Source of the DNA: Candidatus Obscuribacterales bacterium
GTDB lineage: Bacteria > Cyanobacteriota > Vampirovibrionia > Obscuribacterales > Obscuribacteraceae
Direction: 5' to 3'
NCBI GenBank assembly: GCA_021732085.1
Contig: JAKFVQ010000021.1
Location: 1 to 64,000, forward strand
Length of the DNA stretch: 64,000 nt
Shown: one piece after another, positions 44,481-52,135 of the stretch
How positions within the stretch are numbered: position 1 is the stretch's first letter
How the letters are laid out: every line of letters starts with the position of its first letter
The notes under the pieces: model-generated
The model's input: the letters and a program-made list of their open reading frames with translations, nothing else
What the model was told of the DNA's origin: nothing
Database searches by the model: none
Program-made: the position numbers and the translations under genes

Positions 44481-44955
44481 TTGGCCTCCGTACGTGAGAT
44501 TGTGCCGTCTTTACGACTTTCGCCTGCGCTGGGCATTACGGCTGATAGAACATCGGCTCTATGCAGCAATTGTGCTGCCCATCGGGATTACGGCTCCCTG
44601 ACGTTAAGAGGATAAGGCTGGATACGGCAGCCGCCCTCAATATTTATGACTCTTTAAGGGCTGGGTGACACATTACTTATTGCCGGCCAAGGTCCAGTTG
44701 CTTACAATCTAGATAGAAACCGGCTCCGGTCAGCCTAATACCAAGTAGACAGACAGAACGCCAACCCAGCATCTAGAGCCGCGAGACCTCGGAGAAGTCC
44801 CTCCCGAGCGAAGCGTTGTCAGCAAGCAGCTAAGCTCAAAACTCGCCAAATGCACCACCCTGGCAACCTTAGCAAGCTTCAAAAACTCTGAAATTCCGCG
44901 GCAGCCAAGACTCACCCCTTATAATAGATCTGTGAACTAAAGCGAGGAAGGGCAG
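44481..44955. other. 475-bp divergent intergenic region between gap and nfu
   Basis: No supported gene. Leader for gap on the minus side; a TATAAT -10 for nfu at 44919. I saw no RNA gene. Confidence 0.6.
44919..44924 (+). promoter_or_regulatory. -10 element candidate (TATAAT) for nfu
   Basis: A perfect TATAAT 31 bp before the nfu start; predicted transcript start about 44931. No good -35 at 17 bp. Confidence 0.4.
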
Positions 44956-45174
44956 ATGAAGGCAGAAGTAGAGGAAATCCTGGACAGAATTCGTCCGATG
45001 TTGATGGCCGACGGCGGCAACATTGAGCTGATTGACGTCAAGGATGGCGAAGTATTTGTCCATCTCGTAGGCGCCTGCGGCATGTGCCCCAGTTCAAGCA
45101 TGACATTGAAGCTCGGTGTAGAAAGAGCACTAAAAGAAGCTCTTCCTGAAGTAAAGCGCGTAGTCCAAGTTTAG
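44956..45174 (+). CDS. nfu: NifU C-terminal-domain iron-sulfur scaffold (Nfu)
   Basis: A 72-residue single-domain Nfu, the form usual in cyanobacteria and relatives. It carries DRIRPMLMADGGNIELIDV and the cluster-binding GACGMCPSSSMTLKLGVE (CxxC), ending in EVKRVVQV. Acts as a carrier that passes Fe-S clusters to apoproteins in the cytoplasm. Strong GAGGAAGGG ribosome site three bases before the ATG. A bidirectional terminator follows. Confidence 0.95.
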   Translation: MKAEVEEILDRIRPMLMADGGNIELIDVKDGEVFVHLVGACGMCPSSSMTLKLGVERALKEALPEVKRVVQV

Positions 45175-45218
45175 GTCAGCTACTTATTTAGAGTTGATTG
45201 GCCCAAAGAAAATCAGGG

Positions 45219-45250
45219 AAGGAGCCTTCAAACAAGACTCCTTTCTTTGT
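45219..45250. terminator. bidirectional terminator between nfu and the small-peptide genes
   Basis: AAGGAG (45219-45224) pairs with CTCCTT (45238-45243). On the plus strand it is followed by TCTTTGTT (end of nfu). On the minus strand, after an intervening CCCTGA, by TTTTCTTT (end of the last small-peptide gene, whose stop is at 45251). Confidence 0.55.
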
Positions 45251-45418
45251 TCAGAACCGTTTGATATGAGCCAGCATTTGCGGCGTCAGATTACTTGCCA
45301 CAGCCTCACCACCACTGATTCCACCAGCGATCTTTGTTGCTTCTTCCGTATTCTTAATTTGCTTAGTGCGCGGAAGGGACTTCCTTGCTTTCTTTTTCTT
45401 TTGCTCGTCGTTTTTCAT
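45251..45418 (-). CDS. GG-motif leader peptide D (candidate precursor peptide)
   Basis: 55 residues. The first 33 are basic and end in Gly-Gly: SLPRTKQIKNTEEATKIAGG holds the shared 19-residue motif (LP[RK]xKxIxxTxExxxxxGG). The remaining 22 residues (ISGGEAVASN, then LTPQMLAHIKRF) are unlike the tails of the other three. AGGAGG is five bases before the ATG, an excellent ribosome site. It is separated from peptide C by 232 bp containing a terminator, so it may have its own promoter. No family known to me. Confidence 0.78.
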   Translation of the reverse strand: MKNDEQKKKKARKSLPRTKQIKNTEEATKIAGGISGGEAVASNLTPQMLAHIKRF

Positions 45419-45580
45419 GCTTCCCTCCTGCAGCTTCTAGCTATTATTCTCGTAATGGACTTCCTCCGGCTAGGACAAATCGCGTCTACAAAAAGAGACG
45501 ACGCTGCAATCAAACGTTTAACAGCTTTCCGAGAGGAGCTGCGTTACTCCTCGATTTTTCACAACGAACGATGAAGGAAG

Positions 45581-45628
45581 AACAGAACAGAACAGAACAG
45601 AACACACGGCTCGGCTGAACTCGTGTGT
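45581..45628 (-). terminator. terminator with AACAG repeats after peptide C
   Basis: ACACACG (45602-45608) pairs with CGTGTGT (45622-45628). On the minus strand this is followed by a T-rich tract made of four copies of CTGTT (AACAG x4 on the plus strand, 45581-45600). A plus-direction U-tract (TCTTTGCTT) is weaker. Confidence 0.55.
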
Positions 45629-45657
45629 TCTTTGCTTCATCGGCTAAGCTGTTCGAT

Positions 45658-45822
45658 TTACCTTAAGCATCGTGAGTCGTATGTTTTGACCCATTGGTAT
45701 GTCGGATGCTCACCTCCTTTCACCTTCGCGCTTTCTGTTGTGTTTCTAATTTCCTTGATTCGCGGAAGCACTTTGCGTGATTTACTCCCGCTATCAAGGA
45801 CTCTCTTTGCTTCATTACTCAT
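45658..45822 (-). CDS. GG-motif leader peptide C (candidate precursor peptide)
   Basis: 54 residues. The leader (1-37) contains LPRIKEIRNTTESAKVKGG. The tail of 17 residues, EHPTYQWVKTYDSRCLR, is aromatic-rich with one Cys near the end. GAGGAG lies eight bases before the ATG. Third gene of the A-B-C series, 87 bp after B, with a terminator downstream. Too short for ordinary gene-length cut-offs; supported by the motif shared with three neighbours and the ribosome site. Confidence 0.78.
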   Translation of the reverse strand: MSNEAKRVLDSGSKSRKVLPRIKEIRNTTESAKVKGGEHPTYQWVKTYDSRCLR

Positions 45823-45909
45823 GTGAACAGCTCCTCAAAATGTGGCTGGTCTACCACAGTCATATGCTTATATAAACAGCTCTCGTTTGTTTGAAAAAGT
45901 ATAGTGGTA

Positions 45910-46179
45910 CTACTTGCCAGAAGCGCCCTTCACCGCATTGATGACTTGTTCCAGTCCTTCTTTGCCGCCGATTGCGTCGAAGATTTGCTTAAGTCCTTGT
46001 TTATTGCTACCGATTGCACCCAAGATTTGTTGCAGTGCGGCATTATTATTACCGCCAGCAGGTTCGCCATTTCCGCCTAAGGCTTTGCGGTGCTCGACGG
46101 TGCCTTTAATTACTTTGGCTTTGGGAAGTGCTTTTCTCAGGCTTCTGCTATTGTTTTGATTTTGTTCTGTAATATTCAT
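45910..46179 (-). CDS. GG-motif leader peptide B with amphipathic repeats
   Basis: 89 residues, the longest of the set. The leader (1-36) ends LPKAKVIKGTVEHRKALGG. The 53-residue tail has an Asn/Gly spacer, then three similar 13-14-residue units: LQQILGAIGSNKQG, LKQIFDAIGGKEG, LEQVINAVKGASG. Hydrophobic residues fall at helical spacing, so the tail would form amphipathic helices. AGGAG is eight bases before the ATG. 52 bp after peptide A, probably one transcript. Confidence 0.8.
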   Translation of the reverse strand: MNITEQNQNNSRSLRKALPKAKVIKGTVEHRKALGGNGEPAGGNNNAALQQILGAIGSNKQGLKQIFDAIGGKEGLEQVINAVKGASGK

Positions 46180-46231
46180 TGTCGTAACTCCTATTTGTTG
46201 ATTTGTATTCGCTCGTATTTTGATGTAACTC

Positions 46232-46390
46232 TTAGCCGCAAACTACTTTGCTATAAAGAACTGCCGGTGGTGGCTTGAACCTGCCCCCGCCCAGGGCATT
46301 TTCATATTCGACTGTGCTTTGGATAGGCTTTGCGCGCGGGAGAATTCTCTTCGTTTTCTTCTTTGCGACCTGGTGATCTTGTTCTTTCAC
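46232..46390 (-). CDS. GG-motif leader peptide A (candidate precursor peptide)
   Basis: 52 residues from GTG 46390, placed eight bases after GAGGAGG; a longer TTG-started frame would put this ribosome site inside the gene. The leader (1-35) ends LPRAKPIQSTVEYENALGG. The 17-residue tail GRFKPPPAVLYSKVVCG has a Pro triplet and one Cys next to the end, like peptide C. First gene of the A-B-C series; divergent from the TPR kinase at 46839. Confidence 0.75.
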   Translation of the reverse strand: MKEQDHQVAKKKTKRILPRAKPIQSTVEYENALGGGRFKPPPAVLYSKVVCG

Positions 46391-46838
46391 TTTTTTCGCC
46401 TCCTCTTTGCTTATCAACTAGAATCGTGTCTCTCAAATTCGATTTACTTGTCTCGGGATTTGTGTGGATTTTGTGAGTACCGCCTCTCTCCCTTGCCTTG
46501 ATGTAACGGGGGTTCCAGAGGATTTAGACGGATAATCTTGGAATCAATTTTTTGATCCATTCAAGTGTCATTATGAAAGCCAGTTCAATGCTTGCGAACT
46601 TTTTTCTTTTGTGAAGAAGGCGTGAGTGACAGATGAATAGCGCATCTTGGAGGATCGATTTTTTTCATTATCTTGAAAAAATTTTGATCATCGAGCGTAG
46701 TTCTTGCCAAACTCACAAAAACAACCTGGTGCACAGCGCCGGAGAAATATATAGGAAGAGCACTCACTTGCGCTCGCTGACAATAAGGAGCATACTTTAT
46801 GCTGGAGTCCATATTGATCGAGCCGAAGCAATAAGTAG
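46391..46838. other. 448-bp divergent intergenic region
   Basis: No supported gene. Overlapping frames on both strands (minus 46585-46857, plus 46633-46863) contradict each other and lack recognisable products. Must hold the promoters of the peptide genes and of the TPR kinase; none is clear. Confidence 0.5.
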
Positions 46839-49136
46839 ATGGAAGTACGGGTCGCAAGTGTAATTCTCGATCGCTACCGAATCCTAGAACAACTAGGAGA
46901 GGGTGGCTTTGCTACGGTGTACAAGGCGTACGACCAACATTTGGATCGCGATGTCGCAATCAAGATGGTGAAATCAGTAGCCGAAACCACGACCGTAGAA
47001 AGATTTGAAAGAGAAGCGAAACTACTTTCGCAGTTAAAGCATAAGAACATAATCGCAGTGCTAGCATTTCACTGCGACGAGGGCACAACTCCATTCATAG
47101 TAATGGAATATGTCAATGGAAGCACTGTCCGCAGCCTGCTCAATGCAAATGGGAAAATCGAAACAAATACTCTCTATAAGCTGCTCTTGCAGTTATGTGA
47201 CGGGCTAGGCTACGCACACAAGCAAGGGCTTGTTCATCGCGACCTGAGCGCTGCAAATGTCATCCTCGAGAATTCGAAATCTGATGAGCCGCTAGTTAGA
47301 ATTATCGACTTCGGACTTTCAAGGCTTTTTGCCGGTGACCTAAATCCGATAAAAACATTGACAGAAACGGGGCTGTTGATTGGCAATCCTCACTATATGA
47401 GTCCAGAAGCCATTAGAGGAAGTGCCCAAGACAACCGGTCAGACATCTATTCGCTCGGGTGCTTGTTATATGAATGTCTCACCGGGAAAGAGATGGTCGA
47501 CGCTGCCAACGCAGCCCATCTCTTCTACTTTCACGAGCGCAGTTATCCAAAAGAGCCTGAAATTGACAAAAAAGATCCCCTCGCCGAAATCCTCTCAGCA
47601 ATCACGTTGCGATGCATACAAAAGGATCCCGATAAGAGATTCCAAAGCTGCGAAGAGATCATTGAGACGTTAAAGACACCACAGGCGACTCAGAAACTTG
47701 CAAGATGGAAAGATCTAGATCCCTGGGATACGCCTGACAGTAGCAGCAAGAATAAGAAGAGCGCTTCGCAAATAGTTTTTTCCGGCATTTTCATCGCCGG
47801 GGCAACAATATCGCTGTTGGTTTTGGCATTCATTTTTGCCGATCAATTGTTGGTGCTACTGGCAAATACATCAAACGCCATAGGTGGACCACAGTTAGAA
47901 GCGCCATTCGCACAAGCTTTGGTTGAGCAAAGGAAATCGGCGCTTGCAAAAAACATTTTGCACAGCGCCACGGACAATTGGGTTAAGCGCGGAGAAACGA
48001 AAAAAGCGCTAGACAGTTGCATGCTTGTTTCCAAAATAGCCTTGGAAGAAAATAATTCCGCTGAATTCCTTCAAGACATCACACGGTCATTGAAATTAGC
48101 GAATTCACTAACAGACGCAAAAACAAAGACCCAAATCATCAATTCAGATATTCTGCCTTTAATTGAACGCGGGCATAAACACCTTGAAATTAAGCCTCAG
48201 CTCGTCGCTGTCCAGCAAGAAGCATTTGCAATATTGCTTGAAAATCGAGCCGTGCTAAAGAGAGCTGTCCTAAGGTCTGCATTTGATTCACTGATTATTT
48301 CTGTAAACAAAATGCCGGATGGCATTAAAGTAGCTGAGCCGGATCGGCTTGTCGAAGAAATATGTTCTTACTTGAGATATGCCAAACCGCATCTGGATAC
48401 TACAGATCATGGCGAACTCAATGGCATTTGCTACACGTCAAGACTGCCAGTCGGCGCCGAGATGGACTTATGGAAATGCCGCTGCGAGGATGCCGCCTTC
48501 ACGGGCGAAAAAAAATCAGCGCTCTGGACAAACTACGCAAAGCGCAAATTCATGCTCACAGGAGATCGGTCCTTCGATACAGTCAATACAGCTTGGGCAA
48601 TGGCTCTGGCGGATCCACGAGTAGATGACGGCACATTGAGAGCCTTGAGGGAGTTGCAATCTGACGTTGCTATCCTAAATGGAAACTGGTCTCTAGCGTT
48701 AGACTATTGCCAGAAAGCGGCGAAATATGCAGAGCGACACAAACATACGGTATTCATCGATGCAAGAAAACTTGTGTGCTATTACTTTCTAAAAGATCAG
48801 GCGAAGGTGAATACCGGCACAAGCGAGCTGATCGTAGAAGTAATGGGCGGCAGCATCCAGAGCCCCGGACTAGCAAGCGAAGATTATCCTTCCGACTACT
48901 TCGAGGGAGAAAAGGGCGAAGAAAAATTCTTTGAATACGTTGAACTGGCATCGGCATTTGTGAAAACTCAGCAATTCGATCGGGCCAAATTCGTTCTAAA
49001 GAAACTGAGAGAGATAGTTGCCGCGAAAAATTGCCAACTTACGGAAGCGCAAACATCTCAGCTCAAGTTATTGAGCTACATAAATACACCGCCGGACATA
49101 ATGAAAATGGCTGATGAGATAGCGACTAACAAGTGA
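46839..49136 (+). CDS. membrane Ser/Thr kinase with C-terminal helical repeat domain
   Basis: 765 residues. Kinase domain ~10-285: GEGGFATVYKAYD, VAIKMVK, HRDLSAAN (Ala-Ala in place of Lys-Pro, as in some two-spanning kinases), DFGLSR, NPHYMSPEAI. One membrane span ~310-340 (SGIFIAGATISLLVLAFIF). The outer ~350-765 is helical/TPR-like (LALDYCQKAAKYAERHK, RAKFVLKKLREIV). Same architecture as the 39355 kinase. Start ATG 46839 is close to the kinase fold; ribosome site weak. Divergent from the small-peptide genes and 98 bp upstream of the histidine kinase. Confidence 0.93.
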   Translation: MEVRVASVILDRYRILEQLGEGGFATVYKAYDQHLDRDVAIKMVKSVAETTTVERFEREAKLLSQLKHKNIIAVLAFHCDEGTTPFIVMEYVNGSTVRSLLNANGKIETNTLYKLLLQLCDGLGYAHKQGLVHRDLSAANVILENSKSDEPLVRIIDFGLSRLFAGDLNPIKTLTETGLLIGNPHYMSPEAIRGSAQDNRSDIYSLGCLLYECLTGKEMVDAANAAHLFYFHERSYPKEPEIDKKDPLAEILSAITLRCIQKDPDKRFQSCEEIIETLKTPQATQKLARWKDLDPWDTPDSSSKNKKSASQIVFSGIFIAGATISLLVLAFIFADQLLVLLANTSNAIGGPQLEAPFAQALVEQRKSALAKNILHSATDNWVKRGETKKALDSCMLVSKIALEENNSAEFLQDITRSLKLANSLTDAKTKTQIINSDILPLIERGHKHLEIKPQLVAVQQEAFAILLENRAVLKRAVLRSAFDSLIISVNKMPDGIKVAEPDRLVEEICSYLRYAKPHLDTTDHGELNGICYTSRLPVGAEMDLWKCRCEDAAFTGEKKSALWTNYAKRKFMLTGDRSFDTVNTAWAMALADPRVDDGTLRALRELQSDVAILNGNWSLALDYCQKAAKYAERHKHTVFIDARKLVCYYFLKDQAKVNTGTSELIVEVMGGSIQSPGLASEDYPSDYFEGEKGEEKFFEYVELASAFVKTQQFDRAKFVLKKLREIVAAKNCQLTEAQTSQLKLLSYINTPPDIMKMADEIATNK

Positions 49137-49234
49137 ATTGCAAAAAAACCAAAAAGAATGCGCGAAAATGCAATGAACTGTAGTGCTATGCCCTGATATC
49201 ATAAGCACGATCGATCGGATGCTGGGTCAAAATA

Positions 49235-50797
49235 GTGGATAAAACCAAACTATTAGAATGGTATTTCGCTGGCTTGCGCAAGCAAGCCCTAACCAGCAAC
49301 CTAGCTCACGACCTGACGCCCATGTCGCTAATCCAGGCGGATCAAGACTTACTTAAGGAAAAAATAGAGAGGGATCTTCAGCAGAAGTCCTCAGAGGGCC
49401 GAAATTCAGCTGAAGCCAAAGCTAATTCAGCTGACAGAAGCGAAAAGGACACTCGTCATCTTGAACCGCCAAGCTTCAAGACGGAGATGGATGAGTCGCC
49501 ATGGATCATGAGCATTCCGATGCTTGCATTTCTGGGACTAGCCCTTTCATTTGATGACGGCTCGAGGTGGGTTGTTGCCGCCATTTTCTTTTCAATAATG
49601 TTGATAGCTGTAATGCTTACTATAATTCGGAAGAAGCAAGTCTCGGCGCTACAGTCCTACATCGACCTATTTGAGTCTCTGGAAATCAAATTTTCAGAGG
49701 GAAAGCGCAGCACAAGTTCTCTACTAAGAACAGCGGCGGAGCAGCTTCAGTCTTCTATTCAACTGATGAAACAGAAAGAACTCCTTGCGTTTGAATACTG
49801 TCCCTATATTTTGTGCGAACTGGACGAAGACGGAAAATTCAAAACGCTCAATCAAACAGCATTCAAAGCCTGGGGATATACGGCAGAAGCGCTTTTGAAT
49901 AAAGAAATCGGTGACCTTCTACATGTCGACAGCATCGAAATTCTGTTCGAATCCATGTCTCGCTGCAAACGAATGGGACGACCCGAGACAGTCGAAATTG
50001 CAAGCCTGAACGAATCAGGCTCACTCATTCATTTGTCGTGGCGAACAGAGTGGTCGAGCAGTGCGCAAGCGTTCTACTGCATGGCGGAAGATATTACCAT
50101 AAGAGTTGAGCACGAGAATTTGAAAACGGAAATGCGTCAAATGCTCACACACGATTTAAAAGCACCAATAAATAATCTGTCCATGTGGACGTACAACATG
50201 CTCTATGGAAGCTATGGGGAAATAAATTCGGAGGCTTCCGATTCACTCAAGAAAACACAGCAGAATCTGCAATCGATTCTCATGCTTCTCGAGAACTTGC
50301 TCGATATCGACAAGGTCGAATCAGGAATGATGCCTTCTAATAAGAAAAAGTTTTTGATAAATGATTCCATCGATCGCAGCATTCAGTTGCTTGCGGACTG
50401 GGCGAAAGACGTTGGAGTTAAATTGGAAGCTCGGAACTCAGACCTACAAGTAATCGCGGACGAACAGCAGGTTACGCGCATTCTTACGAATTTCCTCAGC
50501 AATGCAATCAAATGGACGCCCGCAGGTGAAACGGTTACAGTCCGCGCCCGGACAGAAGAGCAGAAGGTATTAGTAGAGGTGATGGATAAAGGACCAGGGA
50601 TTCCGGAATCGGTGAAGAATCGCCTGTTCGAGCGCTGGACAAGCGCAGAATCAGCGGCGAAGAATACACCGCCGAGCACAGGCATCGGATTGTATATGGC
50701 AAAAAAATTCGCGGAACTTCAAGGTGGCGCAGTTGGTGCATCCGAGCGAGAAGGCGGAGGCAGCATATTCTGGCTAAAACTTCCTGTGTCGAAGTAG
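49235..50797 (+). CDS. PAS-domain membrane sensor histidine kinase
   Basis: 520 residues, GTG start. N-terminal soluble part (1-85), two membrane segments (~90-130, SIPMLAFLGLALSF and WVVAAIFFSIMLIAVMLTII), a coiled linker, a PAS domain (~175-295, LCELDEDGKFKTLNQTAFKAWGYTAE), then the kinase core: H-box MLTHDLKAPINNLSMW (phospho-His), N-box NFLSNAIKWTPAG, G1 DKGPGIPE, F/G2 GIGLYMAKKFAEL. No response regulator adjacent. The window's only receiver is fused to a Ser/Thr kinase (21599), a possible but unproven partner. Converges on the enoyl-CoA hydratase gene, 4 bp apart. Confidence 0.95.
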   Translation: MDKTKLLEWYFAGLRKQALTSNLAHDLTPMSLIQADQDLLKEKIERDLQQKSSEGRNSAEAKANSADRSEKDTRHLEPPSFKTEMDESPWIMSIPMLAFLGLALSFDDGSRWVVAAIFFSIMLIAVMLTIIRKKQVSALQSYIDLFESLEIKFSEGKRSTSSLLRTAAEQLQSSIQLMKQKELLAFEYCPYILCELDEDGKFKTLNQTAFKAWGYTAEALLNKEIGDLLHVDSIEILFESMSRCKRMGRPETVEIASLNESGSLIHLSWRTEWSSSAQAFYCMAEDITIRVEHENLKTEMRQMLTHDLKAPINNLSMWTYNMLYGSYGEINSEASDSLKKTQQNLQSILMLLENLLDIDKVESGMMPSNKKKFLINDSIDRSIQLLADWAKDVGVKLEARNSDLQVIADEQQVTRILTNFLSNAIKWTPAGETVTVRARTEEQKVLVEVMDKGPGIPESVKNRLFERWTSAESAAKNTPPSTGIGLYMAKKFAELQGGAVGASEREGGGSIFWLKLPVSK

Positions 50798-50801
50798 CTT
50801 T

Positions 50802-51560
50802 TTATTCCGTTGCTTTGTCGCCGCGGATGCGAGCTATGCGATCCAAGAAATCCGGCGCTAGATAGCTTGTTACGACTGCGCGCTCGTTATCCATGTTTGG
50901 GGCAAGTGACAAGTAGCGCGCAAAGGATGCTTTGGCTTCCATTATTGACATTGACGAATTTTTCAAGATCTCGCCAACCGCTTGTCCGATTTGTCGAATG
51001 AATGTGCTGTCGTCGAATACATCGTTCACTAATCCGTAGGTGAGCGCTAACGCAGCCGTGATCGTTTGAGAACGATACACCATCTCCTTGGCACGAGCCA
51101 CGCCGATAACGCTTGCTAGGCGACCCAGATTGATATCATCGAGGACTATACCGAGTCGCGCAATTGGCAAACCAAGAATAGATCGCGCGCTGGCGTAACG
51201 TAGATCACAGGCGCAAGCTAAGAGCAAACCACCGCCCAGACAAGCGCCGTCAATTGCAGCAATTGTGGGAATCGGGCAAGAATACACAGCATCGAGCGCA
51301 GCGGCAATCGCGTTCCAATTGCTTTCGGCATCCTCAAAAGTTTTCAGCTCTTTCAATTCATCCAGATCAGCGCCCGCGGCGAATGCCTCTCCCACCCCTT
51401 CAAAAACAATGATATGCGCACCATTTTCAACAAGCTTTTGAATCTCTTGCGGGATCTGCAACCACATTTGCTTGGAAATGGCATTGCGCGCATCGGGTCT
51501 GTTCAAACTTACAAAAGCGATGTGTTCGCTAAGCTGGCTAACTATTTCGTTTTTTTCCAT
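50802..51560 (-). CDS. enoyl-CoA hydratase/isomerase family protein
   Basis: 252 residues of the crotonase fold. Signatures: FVSLNRPDARNAISKQMW, the CoA/oxyanion strand FAAGADLDELKEL, and IAAIDGACLGGGLLLACACDLRYAS. The second oxyanion Gly lies in ACLGGG. The catalytic Glu positions are not clear (GLPIARLGIVLDD in place of PEV..GI.P), so hydratase activity is uncertain. Lies 8 bp after the DUF192 gene and may be its co-transcribed neighbour. Substrate unknown. Confidence 0.9.
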   Translation of the reverse strand: MEKNEIVSQLSEHIAFVSLNRPDARNAISKQMWLQIPQEIQKLVENGAHIIVFEGVGEAFAAGADLDELKELKTFEDAESNWNAIAAALDAVYSCPIPTIAAIDGACLGGGLLLACACDLRYASARSILGLPIARLGIVLDDINLGRLASVIGVARAKEMVYRSQTITAALALTYGLVNDVFDDSTFIRQIGQAVGEILKNSSMSIMEAKASFARYLSLAPNMDNERAVVTSYLAPDFLDRIARIRGDKATE

Positions 51561-51568
51561 GACCTGCG

Positions 51569-52135
51569 TTATTTCTTCGATTCGGATTCAGACGGAGCGT
51601 CACCAGATGCGGTGCCGCTTGTGCTTCCAGAGCTTCCCTCGCTTGCGGCCGCAGAGGGCATGCCATCAAGCGTGAACTTAACCGGATCGCCTTCCTTCAC
51701 ACCATGCCGTTTGCAATATCCGGCATTAACTTCAACGACCTCAGTGACTGCAATTTCTCCTTCAACTGGGTAAACCGGGCAGTCCTCAGGCTTAGGAGAA
51801 CGGCATGGCGGAACATCGGAAGAGATCTTTGCAATCTTTCCATCCTTGATGAAAATCATATCGAGGGAAATGAAGCAATGGTACATCCAGAATCGCACGG
51901 CACGCGGCGGGCGAAAGAGAAAGATCATTCCGGAATCTTCAGGCATGGATTGCCTGAACATCAATCCGCGCTGGATCTGCTCAGGTGTGCGCGCGACTTC
52001 CAGCTTGACCTTATTCTTTCCGAATTCGACGATTGGTGTTTTCGCCATCGCGGACTGAGGGCTGAAAAATCCTGCCAGCATGATCCCAAACGCGAAAGCT
52101 GCGCAGGAAATAATTGAACTAGAAAGTTTCGACAT
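51569..52135 (-). CDS. exported DUF192 protein
   Basis: 188 residues from ATG 52135, which overlaps the lnt stop as TGATG (translational coupling); a GTG 9 bases earlier is less likely. Signal peptide MSKLSSSIISCAAFAFGIMLAG. Domain ~40-160: KVKLEVARTPEQIQRGLMFRQSMPEDSGMIFLF, FWMYHCFISLDMIFI, AVTEVVEVNAGYCKRHGVKEGD, all conserved DUF192 features. A Ser/Gly-rich tail follows. Family function unknown; small beta-barrel, probably periplasmic. Confidence 0.92.
   Translation of the reverse strand: MSKLSSSIISCAAFAFGIMLAGFFSPQSAMAKTPIVEFGKNKVKLEVARTPEQIQRGLMFRQSMPEDSGMIFLFRPPRAVRFWMYHCFISLDMIFIKDGKIAKISSDVPPCRSPKPEDCPVYPVEGEIAVTEVVEVNAGYCKRHGVKEGDPVKFTLDGMPSAAASEGSSGSTSGTASGDAPSESESKK

Noticed and set aside
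45579..45603. AACAG x4 as a CRISPR or phase-variable repeat
   Set aside because: Too short for CRISPR and outside coding sequence; it forms the T-rich tail of a terminator on the minus strand.
46424..46545. Minus-strand short frame (MDQKIDSKIIRLNPL...) upstream of peptide A as a fifth precursor peptide
   Set aside because: It lacks the LP[RK]xKxI...GG motif and a ribosome site.
46585..46857. 90-codon minus-strand frame over the kinase start, and the opposing plus frame 46633-46863
   Set aside because: They overlap each other and the start of a clear kinase gene; no recognisable product.
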